Assembly: GCA_934444485.1 (NCBI GenBank)
Contig: CAKSCN010000005.1
Coordinates: 1-36,911 of the forward strand
Length of the DNA stretch: 36,911 nucleotides
Direction of reading: 5' to 3'
Origin: an uncultured Eubacteriales bacterium
GTDB lineage: Bacteria; Bacillota; Clostridia; Oscillospirales; CAG-382
Made by a program: the position numbers and the translations under genes. The notes below the pieces were generated by a model that was not told the origin of the DNA, did not search any database, and saw only the letters and a list, made by a program, of their open reading frames with translations. This document shows positions 23,557 to 31,213 of the stretch, piece after piece (the stretch's first letter is position 1; every line of letters begins with the position of its first letter).

Positions 23557-25587
23557 ATGCCAAAAGTAGTAACACACAACGGGCAGCTTGTTACGTTAAA
23601 AGGCAAGGCGTTGGAGGTTGACGCGCCGGACACACCGTCAATCACAGTCGACGACGCGCTCTCGTCAACCTCTGTAAATCCCGTGCAGAACAAGGTCGTG
23701 ACGTCAGCACTTGCCGGAAAGATAACCGCACCGACTACGGCAGCCGTCGGGCAGATAATCAAAGTTAAGTCTGTCGACACGTCAGGCAAGCCGACGGAGT
23801 GGGAAGCGGCGGATTTGCCGAGCGGGGGAATCATCACTGATGAGCAAGTGAATACGGCGGTATCGGCATGGCTTACGGAACATCCGGAAGCTACGACTAC
23901 TGTTGCGGATGGAAGCATTACGCCCGAAAAGTTGGCTGATGCTGATTATTTGTGGCAAATTTTTAATCCATCTGAATTTTTGGCGGGTGTAACTAATGCG
24001 ACGATTAACACCAATACCGGAGCAGTAAATCCTTATAACGATACTCGATATAGGGTGTCTCCGTTTATAGCGGCTGATTTTGACACCTACGCAGTACGCA
24101 TTCCGTACGCAGAAGTAGGGCTTAACAAAAACTATGATAGAATTGGTACGCCGTGTTGTTATGATGCGGATTATGCGTTCCTCGGTGTAGCTACCACTCC
24201 GGAGTGGAACGATGATGGAAAGACATGGAATGCAACATTCACCACGGTAGAAGGAACAAAATATATTAGATTTTCGGCTAACGGTGTGAATATAGCATCT
24301 GCGTGGACGGAAGGGTATATCGAATCTATAGTAATATGCAAGGGCGGCGTGATATATCCGTATTACTTCGTCGGCAAAATTGCAATTTGGGACAAAATAT
24401 CAATCGCCGATTCCGCTCGTGACAATACGATTGACGGCAAAAAGTTGCTTGACAATTCGATTGAGGGTGTGAAATTTAAAGATTTAAGCGTTACAAAAGA
24501 TAAAATCGCCGAAGTCTCTCCCGAAGTCATTTACGGATGTGATTTTAAAAACCTTTTCGATAAGGAGCTATATGACCTCGCTGGACGAGTGACTACACAC
24601 TATATACGTGGCGGGTGGCTTAATAGTAGTGGAGCGTTGTCGGATGCCGTGAACGCGCTAGGTTCATGGGTGACTTTATTTATTCCATGTTACCCAAATA
24701 CGACATATGCTTTATATGCATTTAATGACGCAGGTGAAACAACGACCAGTTATTTCAGAAATTATATATCTTATCGAGATAAGACAAGCAAAAAAGTGAT
24801 TGAAGCAGTAGCAGTGGGCGAGGCGGTAATTACAACGCCAGCCGATACATATTACATTTGTGTGACGCTGACAGTAAACGACCAAGCGTTGCAACAGAAA
24901 ATAATAAATAGAATGATGCTGGTGAAAGCGAACGAAGTCCTTACTTCTTACTATCCCTATATGGTACGCCCTCACTGGCTAAAGACTGACAATTTTGCCG
25001 ACGGAACGCAAATTATTTGCTACGGAGATAGTCTGACACAAAACAAATATCCAGCTAAATTAGAGAGTTTGCTCGGCGTACTTGTGACAGATGCGGGTGT
25101 TGGTGGGAACACGATTGCGCAAATCTATAATCGCGTAGGCAACTATGGCACAAATTATTCGATTGTAACGCTGATGGTTGGCACAAATGACAACGGCGGT
25201 CAGACAAGTTGTCCTCTCGGCACCGTTGATGACGAAGCAGCTACTGATGATAACGCGACATCTACTGATACAAGTTATGCCGCGCGGCTCAAACGGCTTT
25301 TGAATAAAATAAAAACCACACATCGCGGAGCTGTGTACGTCATCATGCCGCCGTTTCAGCATGCGTGGGGAGCGACAACTTTTGAAAGTGTGGCAACATT
25401 AATGGGCGAAATTGCAAAACAGTATAAGATGCCTTATCTGGACATTTACCACTTGTGCGGATGGAGTGGATTGGATGCGGAAGATAAAACGCTGTTTATG
25501 TCAGATAACACTCACGAAAACGATTTGGGAGCGCAAAGAATCGCAGAATTATTGGCAGGATTTATAAAACAGCTGAAAGGAGCTTAA
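23557..25587 (+). CDS. Tail fibre with SGNH/GDSL esterase domain
   Basis: 676 residues. N-terminal ~130 is a fibre anchor with VNPVQNKVVTSAL and a VADGSITPEKLAD shaft repeat; residues ~140-475 are beta-rich. From ~485 there is an SGNH hydrolase: block I YGDSLT (Ser492), block II GVGGNT (Gly/Asn ~514-518), block III GTNDN (542-546), block V SDNTH (Asp650, His653). Such enzymes remove O-acetyl or similar esters from surface polysaccharides, so the fibre likely trims host glycans during adsorption. AGGAGG 8 nt before ATG. All catalytic residues are present. Confidence 0.9.
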   Translation: MPKVVTHNGQLVTLKGKALEVDAPDTPSITVDDALSSTSVNPVQNKVVTSALAGKITAPTTAAVGQIIKVKSVDTSGKPTEWEAADLPSGGIITDEQVNTAVSAWLTEHPEATTTVADGSITPEKLADADYLWQIFNPSEFLAGVTNATINTNTGAVNPYNDTRYRVSPFIAADFDTYAVRIPYAEVGLNKNYDRIGTPCCYDADYAFLGVATTPEWNDDGKTWNATFTTVEGTKYIRFSANGVNIASAWTEGYIESIVICKGGVIYPYYFVGKIAIWDKISIADSARDNTIDGKKLLDNSIEGVKFKDLSVTKDKIAEVSPEVIYGCDFKNLFDKELYDLAGRVTTHYIRGGWLNSSGALSDAVNALGSWVTLFIPCYPNTTYALYAFNDAGETTTSYFRNYISYRDKTSKKVIEAVAVGEAVITTPADTYYICVTLTVNDQALQQKIINRMMLVKANEVLTSYYPYMVRPHWLKTDNFADGTQIICYGDSLTQNKYPAKLESLLGVLVTDAGVGGNTIAQIYNRVGNYGTNYSIVTLMVGTNDNGGQTSCPLGTVDDEAATDDNATSTDTSYAARLKRLLNKIKTTHRGAVYVIMPPFQHAWGATTFESVATLMGEIAKQYKMPYLDIYHLCGWSGLDAEDKTLFMSDNTHENDLGAQRIAELLAGFIKQLKGA

Positions 25588-25591
25588 AATT

Positions 25592-25690
25592 ATGAAATTT
25601 TACATCAAAGTCAACCGCGACACGGGAAATCCCGTGTATAACAAACTGAGCGAGCTTGTGGGGATTTACGTGGAGGTTGTGGAAATATGA
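25592..25690 (+). CDS. 32-aa small protein before the holin-like gene
   Basis: Encodes MKFYIKVNRDTGNPVYNKLS and twelve more residues, LVGIYVEVVEI. Preceded by AAAGGAG 9-10 nt upstream and overlapping the next start by 4 nt (ATGA), so it fits the operon. A short beta hairpin pattern; family unknown. The inverted repeat ACGGGA/TCCCGT in its codons could fold in the mRNA. Confidence 0.5.
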   Translation: MKFYIKVNRDTGNPVYNKLSELVGIYVEVVEI

Positions 25691-26016
25691 AAGAGGTCGC
25701 AATGATAATTTTGAAGTGGCTCATCCCTGCTGTGTGCGGAGGTGTGCTGACATGGGCGGTTACATACATCAAGCTCCGCAAGAAGCGTGACAGTGCGCTC
25801 GAGAGCGGTGTACAATGCCTGCTCCGCGCTGAAATCATCCGTAACCATGATAAGTACATCGACAAGGGTTTCTGTCCCATCTACGCAAAGGAAGCTCTCA
25901 AACGCGCCTACGCGGCTTACCACAACCTCGGCGGCAATGACGTTGCGACACAGCTCTATCATCAAGTGATGGACTTACCGACAGACCCGCCGCACGAGGG
26001 AGGTAACGCAAAATGA
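25687..26016 (+). CDS. Membrane-anchored lysis-cassette protein
   Basis: 109 residues: one N-terminal transmembrane helix (MIILKWLIPAVCGGVLTWAVTYI, about 7-29), a basic patch KLRKKRD, then a soluble helical domain CLLRAEIIRNHDKYIDKGFCPIYAKEALKRAYAAYHNLGGNDVATQLY. This protein type is regular just upstream of lysins in gut Firmicutes prophages and is often called holin-like, though with one helix it may be a spanin-like or regulatory factor. Overlaps the lysin start by 4 nt. Confidence 0.7.
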   Translation: MKEVAMIILKWLIPAVCGGVLTWAVTYIKLRKKRDSALESGVQCLLRAEIIRNHDKYIDKGFCPIYAKEALKRAYAAYHNLGGNDVATQLYHQVMDLPTDPPHEGGNAK

Positions 26017-27167
26017 AAATGAATCTGCCTTACAAGAGCGGCAAGGTCACACTCACATCACACTTTGGCTGGCGCACGCTCAACGGACAGCGCGACTACC
26101 ACAAGGGAGTAGACCTCAGCGGCACGGACAAAACGCTTGTTGCGCCTTGTGACGGAGTTATCGGCTCGTCAACAATCATCACGGATAAGTCTAATCTCAC
26201 ATGGCAGTGGGGCAACTACATCCGCATTGACACGGCTGACGGACTTAAGATTTTTATGTGCCACATGGCGGTGCGAAAGGTCAAGGTCGGGCAAAAGGTC
26301 AAGGCGGGGAATGTGGTCGGAATCGAGGGCAACACCGGCTACTCCTTCGGCTCGCACTGTCACTTTGAGGTCCGCAAAAACGGTGAATCCGTAGACCCTA
26401 CTCCCTATCTCGGCATACCTAACGAGTGGGGGCAGTACGATATCAAAGCCGCGCCGAAAGAACCGACAGTGTACAAGGACAGCTACGACAAGGATGGCAT
26501 CACATACACCCGCGCAAAAGACTTTGCGATAATCTACCACGACAAGGACAAGCGCAAGGGCGGCGTGAAGCGATACATCAACGGCGGCTTTTTCGCAAAT
26601 TACCGCTCGGAGGACGGCAAGGTGTATACGCTCCCTGTCGCTAACCTTGCCTGCGACATCAAGGACATTCCGGCGGCGGCAAAGGGAAATCTGTATGAAC
26701 ACGTCTACGGCAATCATCTTGTATACGGCACTGCCGACAACGCAACAAAGCAGTTTGCGGGCAAAAAGGTGTCAACACTGCTCGTGCCGTACTCCGGCAA
26801 GCCGTCAATAGAGCGCGTTGACAAAATCCCGTCGGGAATCAAGTACGCTGTGAGCGGTGTCCCTGTTGTGATTAACAAAAAGCCTGTCGATAAGACCTAC
26901 GTGGGTGCGGAGGGATGGGACGGCTCCACCACCTACGGCACGTCGCGAAATATGCTCGGAATCAGGGGCGGCGAGATATGGGTGCTCACACTCAAGACCA
27001 CCTCGGCAAACTACATCAAGTCCGGCGAGGTTTGGCGAAAGATACAAGGCGAAGGTTTTGGAGATGTTATCGCTCTTGACGGCGGCGGCTCTTACATCCG
27101 CGTCGAGGGAATCAAGAGACGGTCAACGGGCGGCAGTCGTGCGGTCAACAACATTATCGCGTTTTAA
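26013..27167 (+). CDS. Endolysin: M23 peptidase plus phosphodiester glycosidase-like domain
   Basis: 384 residues, two domains. Residues ~10-133 form an M23/LytM metallopeptidase: zinc ligands His30 and Asp34 (HKGVD) and the HxH pair 115/117 (HCHFEV), plus His84. It should cut peptide cross-links of the wall. Residues ~150-384 look like the NAGPA/DUF2233 phosphodiester glycosidase fold, with YINGGFF (188-194) and ALDGGGS (354-360) as its signature turns; this could act on sugar-phosphate links, for instance of teichoic or capsular polymers. No signal peptide, so export depends on the holin. GGGAGG precedes the ATG. The domain pairing is unusual for a phage lysin. Confidence 0.85.
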   Translation: MKMNLPYKSGKVTLTSHFGWRTLNGQRDYHKGVDLSGTDKTLVAPCDGVIGSSTIITDKSNLTWQWGNYIRIDTADGLKIFMCHMAVRKVKVGQKVKAGNVVGIEGNTGYSFGSHCHFEVRKNGESVDPTPYLGIPNEWGQYDIKAAPKEPTVYKDSYDKDGITYTRAKDFAIIYHDKDKRKGGVKRYINGGFFANYRSEDGKVYTLPVANLACDIKDIPAAAKGNLYEHVYGNHLVYGTADNATKQFAGKKVSTLLVPYSGKPSIERVDKIPSGIKYAVSGVPVVINKKPVDKTYVGAEGWDGSTTYGTSRNMLGIRGGEIWVLTLKTTSANYIKSGEVWRKIQGEGFGDVIALDGGGSYIRVEGIKRRSTGGSRAVNNIIAF

Positions 27168-27231
27168 CGCATTAACGGACTGTTTAACACTTATCTAACG
27201 CTTGTTTAACGCTAATTTAAGTCTTATTTAA
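27165..27231 (+). repeat. 11-bp periodic TAAC repeats after the lysin
   Basis: TAA occurs at 27165, 27173, 27185, 27196, 27207, 27218 and 27229; the last five steps are exactly 11 bp. Units read like TAACGCTTGTT with variation. Because 11 is not a multiple of three, the stops fall in all frames. The spacing is close to one helical turn, so a protein site or an RNA feature is possible. Confidence 0.65.
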
Positions 27232-27235
27232 AACC

Positions 27236-27523
27236 ATGAAGAAGAAAGACGTTGAATATTCAAAACGTCAGCTCTCGGCAATTGTGAAGCTGTGGTTTGC
27301 GGGCGCGATTTTTGGTATGTGCTACCTTGTGGTGCAGCTGATAATCGCTCCCGACATGGCATCTCTTGACGGACTGCTGACATACATCGGTGCTCCGATG
27401 AGCTGCGGCGTGGTGGGATACCTCATCAAGTCGGCGATGGAGAACCGCGAAAAAATCAAACAAGAGTACCGCTCCGATTATGGAGAGGAAGAAATAACTT
27501 ACGAAGATGAAAAAGGAGAATAG
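27236..27523 (+). CDS. Holin-like membrane protein 1
   Basis: 95 residues with two hydrophobic helices (AIVKLWFAGAIFGMCYLVVQLII, about 15-37, and LDGLLTYIGAPMSCGVVGYLI, about 44-64) and a charged C-terminal tail of Glu/Lys/Asp. Two-helix topology, small size and position after the lysin fit a holin or anti-holin. No clear ribosome site precedes the ATG; the sequence before it is the TAAC repeat tract, so translation may be weak or regulated. Confidence 0.75.
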   Translation: MKKKDVEYSKRQLSAIVKLWFAGAIFGMCYLVVQLIIAPDMASLDGLLTYIGAPMSCGVVGYLIKSAMENREKIKQEYRSDYGEEEITYEDEKGE

Positions 27524-27526
27524 TGT

Positions 27527-27799
27527 ATGGATAACAAAATCAACTGGAAGCAGAAGCTGACATCAAGAAAGCTGTGGGTGACAATCATCGGTATAATCAT
27601 CGGCGTTGCAATGAGCTTTGGCGTGGGTGAGAGCGACTACGGCGAGATTGCGGGCAAGGTTGCGGGTGCAATTACGGCGATATCCTCAATCATCGGCTAC
27701 ATCTACGGCGAAGCAAAAGTTGACGCGGCTCGTATCGACGCGGAGGGAATCAAAGGCATTATCGACACTGCCGAAAAGGAGGACAGCAAGGAGGGATAA
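27527..27799 (+). CDS. Holin-like membrane protein 2
   Basis: 90 residues. NKINWKQKLTSRKLWVTIIGIIIGVAMSFG then a short soluble turn, and a second hydrophobic helix AGKVAGAITAISSIIGYIYGEAKVDA, with a charged tail. The start 'KINWKxKLTSRKLW' is the typical opening of the Firmicutes phage holin family. It should form the membrane lesion that releases the lysin. AAGGAG before ATG; 3 nt after the previous gene. Confidence 0.85.
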   Translation: MDNKINWKQKLTSRKLWVTIIGIIIGVAMSFGVGESDYGEIAGKVAGAITAISSIIGYIYGEAKVDAARIDAEGIKGIIDTAEKEDSKEG

Positions 27800-27801
27800 G
27801 G

Positions 27802-28050
27802 TTGACCGACCATGCTAAGCGCAGACAAGCGGTGCATAGTGTCGGCGATACTCAGGACATAGCGGACGCTATTGACCGATGCAATCTCAAGCCGGAGTAC
27901 AAGCGGTTGCTCAAGATACTGTACGTTGACAACGGCTGTCTGGAGGACGTTTGTGAAGCCGTGGGACGGGAATACACTACCGTGTCGAAGTGGCACAAGG
28001 CGGCTCTCGTGAAGCTCGTGTACATCTTACATAAGTCCGGCAAGTTATAG
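27802..28050 (+). CDS. Sigma-region-4-like HTH protein
   Basis: 82 residues starting with TTG after AAGGAGGG. The C-terminal half, LEDVCEAVGREYTTVSKWHKAALVKL, is a helix-turn-helix of the sigma-70 region 4 / ArpU-type, where late-gene regulators of Firmicutes phages often belong. Could regulate late transcription, but its location after the holins, at the end of the cassette, is unusual. Soluble, no other domain. Confidence 0.68.
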   Translation: MTDHAKRRQAVHSVGDTQDIADAIDRCNLKPEYKRLLKILYVDNGCLEDVCEAVGREYTTVSKWHKAALVKLVYILHKSGKL

Positions 28051-28184
28051 GCAAGTTAAAATAGGACAGATTTTAGACCGTTTTGGCGTTATATTTGGAC
28101 TATTTGAATTTGCAATGCGCGAAATCAAGTTGCAAGCAAGTTAAATGCAAAAGTAATGCAAAAACAGTGAAAATCTCTTGAAAG

Positions 28185-28235
28185 AAAAAATCTCTCTGCG
28201 ATGGTACAATGGTATCAGATACAGAGAGATTTTTT
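28185..28235. terminator. Bidirectional terminator-like hairpin
   Basis: Perfect 14-bp stem AAAAAATCTCTCTG (28185-28198) with CAGAGAGATTTTTT (28222-28235), loop 23 nt. T tracts on both strands make it a terminator in both directions. It separates the lysis genes from the accessory genes starting at 28249. The loop contains TACAAT (28205-28210), a possible -10, with TTGAAA 20 bp upstream, which is too far for a good promoter. Confidence 0.8.
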
Positions 28236-28248
28236 GTATGGAGGATAT

Positions 28249-28677
28249 ATGGCGTACAACTTTGGTTACAACCAAAATCCGTACTTTAGCGGTTATAATC
28301 CGCAGATTCAGCAGGTGCAACCGCAACCACAGCAGACCGCACCACAACCACAGATACAGAGCGGTTTTATCTGCCGACCTGTCACAAGCCGCGAGGAAGC
28401 ACTCGCGACACCTTGCGATTTTATGGCGGCGGGAGTGATTATGCCCGATATGGCGCACGGCATGATATATCTCAAGAGATTCAACTCGCAGACCGGCGCG
28501 TCGGATTTCGCGGACTTTGCATACACACCTCCGACAGCTCCGGCTAAAGACACGGCAGACTACACTCCCCGCGCGGATTTTGACAAACTTTGCGCAGCTT
28601 TTGCCGCCCTCCAAACAGAGGTTGAAAAAATGAAAAATCCCACTAAGGGAAAGAAAGAGGTAACGGAAAATGCCTAA
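28249..28677 (+). CDS. Late accessory protein with Gln/Pro-rich linker
   Basis: 142 residues. The start ATG 28249 follows TGGAGGATAT; the frame extends upstream into the terminator hairpin, which I exclude. N-terminal AYNFGYNQNPYFSGYNPQ is aromatic-rich, residues ~22-40 are Gln/Pro-rich (low complexity), then a compact region with FICRPVTSREEALATPCDFM, and a coiled-coil C terminus (DFDKLCAAFAALQTEVEKM). The type recurs near the end of late operons in gut Firmicutes prophages; function is unknown, possibly a particle-associated protein. Confidence 0.68.
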   Translation: MAYNFGYNQNPYFSGYNPQIQQVQPQPQQTAPQPQIQSGFICRPVTSREEALATPCDFMAAGVIMPDMAHGMIYLKRFNSQTGASDFADFAYTPPTAPAKDTADYTPRADFDKLCAAFAALQTEVEKMKNPTKGKKEVTENA

Positions 28678-28897
28678 TATCAATCCCGCAATGCTCGTAA
28701 TGCAGGCTCTCGGCGCAGGTCAGCCGCTGAATAATATCCTCGGCAATCTCGCGGGACAAGGGGCGCAGTACGCAAAAGCCGTCGAGCTTATCAAGGGCAA
28801 GGACGCGCACCAGCTCCAGACCATGGCACAAAACATGGCGAAAGAGCGCGGCATAGACATTGGTGATTTAATGCGCTCACTCGGTATCAGCAAATAA
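28670..28897 (+). CDS. Late accessory protein, 75 aa
   Basis: 75 residues, helical, overlapping the previous gene by 8 nt: NPAMLVMQALGAGQPLNNILGNLAGQG, then KAVELIKGKDAHQLQTMAQNMAKERGIDIGDLMRSLGI. Amphipathic helices with Gly hinges; no membrane span. Same cassette as the previous gene. The coding end runs into a 20-bp tandem repeat. Family function unknown. Confidence 0.68.
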   Translation: MPNINPAMLVMQALGAGQPLNNILGNLAGQGAQYAKAVELIKGKDAHQLQTMAQNMAKERGIDIGDLMRSLGISK

Positions 28898-28939
28898 CAA
28901 CAAATATAAGCAAATAACAACAAATATAAGCAAATAACA
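28891..28939 (+). repeat. 20-bp tandem repeat, 2.4 copies
   Basis: Unit CAAATAACAACAAATATAAG at 28891-28910 and 28911-28930 exactly, then a partial copy CAAATAACA to 28939. The first unit includes the stop codon of the 75-aa gene. Probably replication slippage. Confidence 0.9.
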
Positions 28940-29045
28940 CTTCCCTTTTCGGTTTGACTGGAGACCTGATTAAAAAACTGTCCAAAATTTATTTTTTGAA
29001 CATCACGCGAAAGCGGATGAAATAAACCGAAAAGGAGAAAAAAAC

Positions 29046-29879
29046 ATGGGCAACGAACTTTTGACAGGCTTCCTTGCAGGTCAGGGAGACAACAGCAACC
29101 GTGACGGCGGATTCTTTGGCAACGAGGGACTTTGGGCGGTAATCATCCTCGCCATTATATTTGGTTGGGGTCGTAACGGCTTCGGCGGAAACGGCGGCGA
29201 TTCATCCGGCATGGGCGCACTCCCCTACGTAATGGCGGCAGGCACTCAGGGCGGACTTACCCGCGCAGACCTCCAGAGCGAATTCGGATTCAACGGCTTG
29301 GAGAATTCCGTCCGCGGCGTACAAGAGGGACTTTGTGACGGATTTTATGGACTTAACACATCCATCCTCAACGGCTTCCACGGCGTCGACAACGCGGTTT
29401 GCAACCTCGGCTATCAGACACAGCAGGGATTTAACGCAAACAACACGGCTATGATGCAGGGATTTAACAGTGTTGAGCGCGGACAGGCGGCTCTTGCGAC
29501 ACAGCTCCAGCAGTGTTGTTGCGAAAACGGCAGAGCGATGGAGCGCGGATTTGCCGACGTTGGCTACCGCATGGCAACCGACACTTGCGCGATTAACACC
29601 AACGCCGCTAACAACACTCGCGACATCATCGACGCAATGAATAGCGGATTCCGCGGCATATCCGACAGACTGACGGCGCAGGAGATAGCGGCGAAGGACG
29701 CGCAGATAGCGGCGCAGACACAGAAGATATTTGGACTTGAGCTTGCAGCATCACAGCAGGCGCAGAATCAGTATCTTGTAAGTCAGCTCGGCTGTAAGGC
29801 TCCCGTACCCGCATTCAACGTCCCCGCGCCTTGGCAGTACGGCTGCAATTCCGGCTGCTCCGGCTGCGGCAACTATTGA
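29046..29879 (+). CDS. Gly/Asn-rich membrane-associated accessory protein
   Basis: 277 residues. A Gly-rich start with one short hydrophobic segment (LWAVIILAIIFGWG, about 28-41), then helical repeats with the pattern G-F/Y-x-G-L/V (FNGLENSV, FYGLNTS, FHGVDNAV), followed by a Cys cluster QQCCCENG and a C terminus CNSGCSGCGNY. Typical of a conserved but uncharacterised class at the end of gut phage late operons. It might be a virion or membrane decoration. AAAGGAG precedes ATG. Preceding 150 nt hold no gene. Confidence 0.72.
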   Translation: MGNELLTGFLAGQGDNSNRDGGFFGNEGLWAVIILAIIFGWGRNGFGGNGGDSSGMGALPYVMAAGTQGGLTRADLQSEFGFNGLENSVRGVQEGLCDGFYGLNTSILNGFHGVDNAVCNLGYQTQQGFNANNTAMMQGFNSVERGQAALATQLQQCCCENGRAMERGFADVGYRMATDTCAINTNAANNTRDIIDAMNSGFRGISDRLTAQEIAAKDAQIAAQTQKIFGLELAASQQAQNQYLVSQLGCKAPVPAFNVPAPWQYGCNSGCSGCGNY

Positions 29880-29889
29880 TTCACAACTC

Positions 29890-29940
29890 CGGCTCTAAGC
29901 CGTGACCAACTTCGGGGGAACGGCGTACCGCTTCCCTTTT
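29890..29940 (+). terminator. Attenuator-like hairpins
   Basis: CGGCT-CTA-AGCCG (about 29890-29902) and a second stem GGGAACGG/CCGCTTCCC with a bulge (about 29915-29936) followed by TTTT. Lies between two accessory genes; probably a partial terminator or mRNA 3' protector. Confidence 0.5.
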
Positions 29941-29961
29941 GATTTTTTGGAGGTATAAAAA

Positions 29962-30372
29962 ATGGCTTGTACTAATGTATGCAGACTTTGTCCGCGCTTC
30001 GTTCTGTCGCAGTCGGTGTCCTTTACCGGCGGCAATCTGATAATCAATCTCCCGGCGGGCGCGTATAACGCGGGGGAAAAATATTGTGTCGTAGTCGCTC
30101 AGGCAATTCCGACGGCGACGACAATCACCGCTCCCGTGTACGTCACAATCGGAGATGGCACTACGCTATACCCGCTGACTAACCGTTGTTGCGCTCAGCT
30201 GACCGCTTGCTCGATAAGGGCGCGGACGAGATACAGCGCGGTTGTAATCACCACACCGACGGGCGGCAGCTTTAGACTGCTTGGCAGACCGGCATGTGCG
30301 CCTAACAACGACCTGCGCTCAATCAACGGCACAGCACCAACCACCACCACAACGGGAGGTGAAACCGTATGA
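29962..30372 (+). CDS. Cys-rich beta accessory protein, 136 aa
   Basis: 136 residues. ACTNVCRLCPRF at the N terminus, beta strands SVSFTGGNLIINLPAG and KYCVVVAQAIP, NRCCAQLTACSI, RYSAVVITTPTGGSFRLLG and a Thr tail. Six or more cysteines and beta content suggest a compact extracellular or particle-bound domain. TTGGAGG before ATG. Overlaps the next gene by 4 nt. Part of the conserved late accessory cassette; function not known. Confidence 0.7.
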   Translation: MACTNVCRLCPRFVLSQSVSFTGGNLIINLPAGAYNAGEKYCVVVAQAIPTATTITAPVYVTIGDGTTLYPLTNRCCAQLTACSIRARTRYSAVVITTPTGGSFRLLGRPACAPNNDLRSINGTAPTTTTTGGETV

Positions 30373-30971
30373 AGAGGATGAATCCAAACTGGCTGCTCAT
30401 GATGTCAAATAGCAAGGGCAAGCGCGGCGAATACGGCGGCTACGACAGACACGAGCGAGACTATGACCGCAGACCGCACGATTATGACAGATACGACCGA
30501 CGCGAGGACAGACATCCCGAGTATGACCGCCGCCGTCAGCCTGACTATGACGAGTACGACGGCTACGGCAAGCGCGACTACTACGGCGAGTACGACATGA
30601 GAGACCGCCGGGATTATGACGGGCGCGAGCGCGAGAGTTACGGCAGACGCGGGAAGAAGCACGACAAGTTTACTCGCGAGGACGCGGACGAGTGGACGGA
30701 GAAAATGAAAAACGCCGACGGCTCGACCGGAAGACACTGGAATTTTGAACAAACGGAGCAGGTGAGACGACAGCACGGCTATGACTGCGACCCCGCCGAA
30801 TTTTACGCCGCAATTAACATGATGTACTCGGACTACTACAAAATAGGCAAGGAGTTTAATCTCAACTCTGTTGACTTCTACGCGGCAATGGCTCACGCTT
30901 TCCTTGACGATGAGGATGCGGGACAAGATAAACTTGCAAAATACTATGAATGCATAGTTGAGAAACATTGA
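30369..30971 (+). CDS. Arg/Asp/Tyr low-complexity protein with conserved C-terminal domain
   Basis: 200 residues. Residues ~18-95 are a low-complexity tract of Arg, Asp, Tyr and Gly (RHERDYDRRPHDYDRYDRR and similar), like the RDY/RGY tracts of proteins that condense with nucleic acid. Residues ~97-200 form a helical domain (FTREDADEWTEKMKN, YAAINMMYSDYYKIGKEF, FYAAMAHAFLDDEDAG). The C-terminal half resembles the DUF7841-type domain of Firmicutes prophages. Last gene of the plus-strand late block, followed by a terminator. Confidence 0.72.
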   Translation: MKRMNPNWLLMMSNSKGKRGEYGGYDRHERDYDRRPHDYDRYDRREDRHPEYDRRRQPDYDEYDGYGKRDYYGEYDMRDRRDYDGRERESYGRRGKKHDKFTREDADEWTEKMKNADGSTGRHWNFEQTEQVRRQHGYDCDPAEFYAAINMMYSDYYKIGKEFNLNSVDFYAAMAHAFLDDEDAGQDKLAKYYECIVEKH

Positions 30972-31000
30972 CAAATGTTGTGTAAACATGAGTAAAGTTT

Positions 31001-31034
31001 AAAAGAGGATAGTTGTAAAACTACCCTCTTTTAT
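31001..31034 (+). terminator. Terminator of the late operon
   Basis: AAAAGAGG (31001-31008) pairs with CCTCTTTT (31025-31032); one mismatch and a further TAGT/ACTA pairing extend it; 6-nt loop. T tract at the 3' end. Ends the long plus-strand transcript and, because of its A tract, may also stop leftward RNA. Confidence 0.82.
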
Positions 31035-31130
31035 TGTTTATTCTTCTGCAAGTTGATTTAATCGTTAAAGACATGAGCAATAAACACGCTTGTCTTTATA
31101 AGTGGTGCTTTAATAGAACTTAAGAATAGC

Positions 31131-31207
31131 AAGAAAAAACTGTAAAGAATGGGCGATTCTATACAGTTGGTTGCGGAACGTGATTGAGTTACATTAATTT
31201 CGTTTCC
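31131..31207 (-). ncRNA. Predicted ~75-nt small RNA with minimal ORF
   Basis: On the minus strand a promoter (31214-31242) is followed after ~75 nt by a strong terminator: AACTGTA (31138-31144) with TACAGTT (31162-31168), plus AGAAT/ATTCT, then a T run. The RNA has AAGGA 9 nt before ATG-TAA, i.e. a start codon immediately followed by a stop. No real gene fits in it. It lies in the noncoding gap between the late operon and the iterons, in leftward orientation. The RNA itself is predicted, not observed. Confidence 0.55.
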
Positions 31208-31213
31208 TTCAAC

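Noticed and set aside
26169..26717. Minus-strand 182-aa frame in the lysin gene
   Set aside because: Antisense shadow; the plus-strand frame has intact zinc ligands.
28205..28210. Promoter with TTGAAA and TACAAT in the hairpin 28185-28235
   Set aside because: Spacer of 20 bp is too long and the -10 lies in the terminator loop.
30405..30989. Minus-strand 194-aa hydrophobic frame
   Set aside because: Shadow of the Arg/Asp/Tyr low-complexity coding tract; long Val/Ala runs are the antisense of GAC/TAC/CGC codons.
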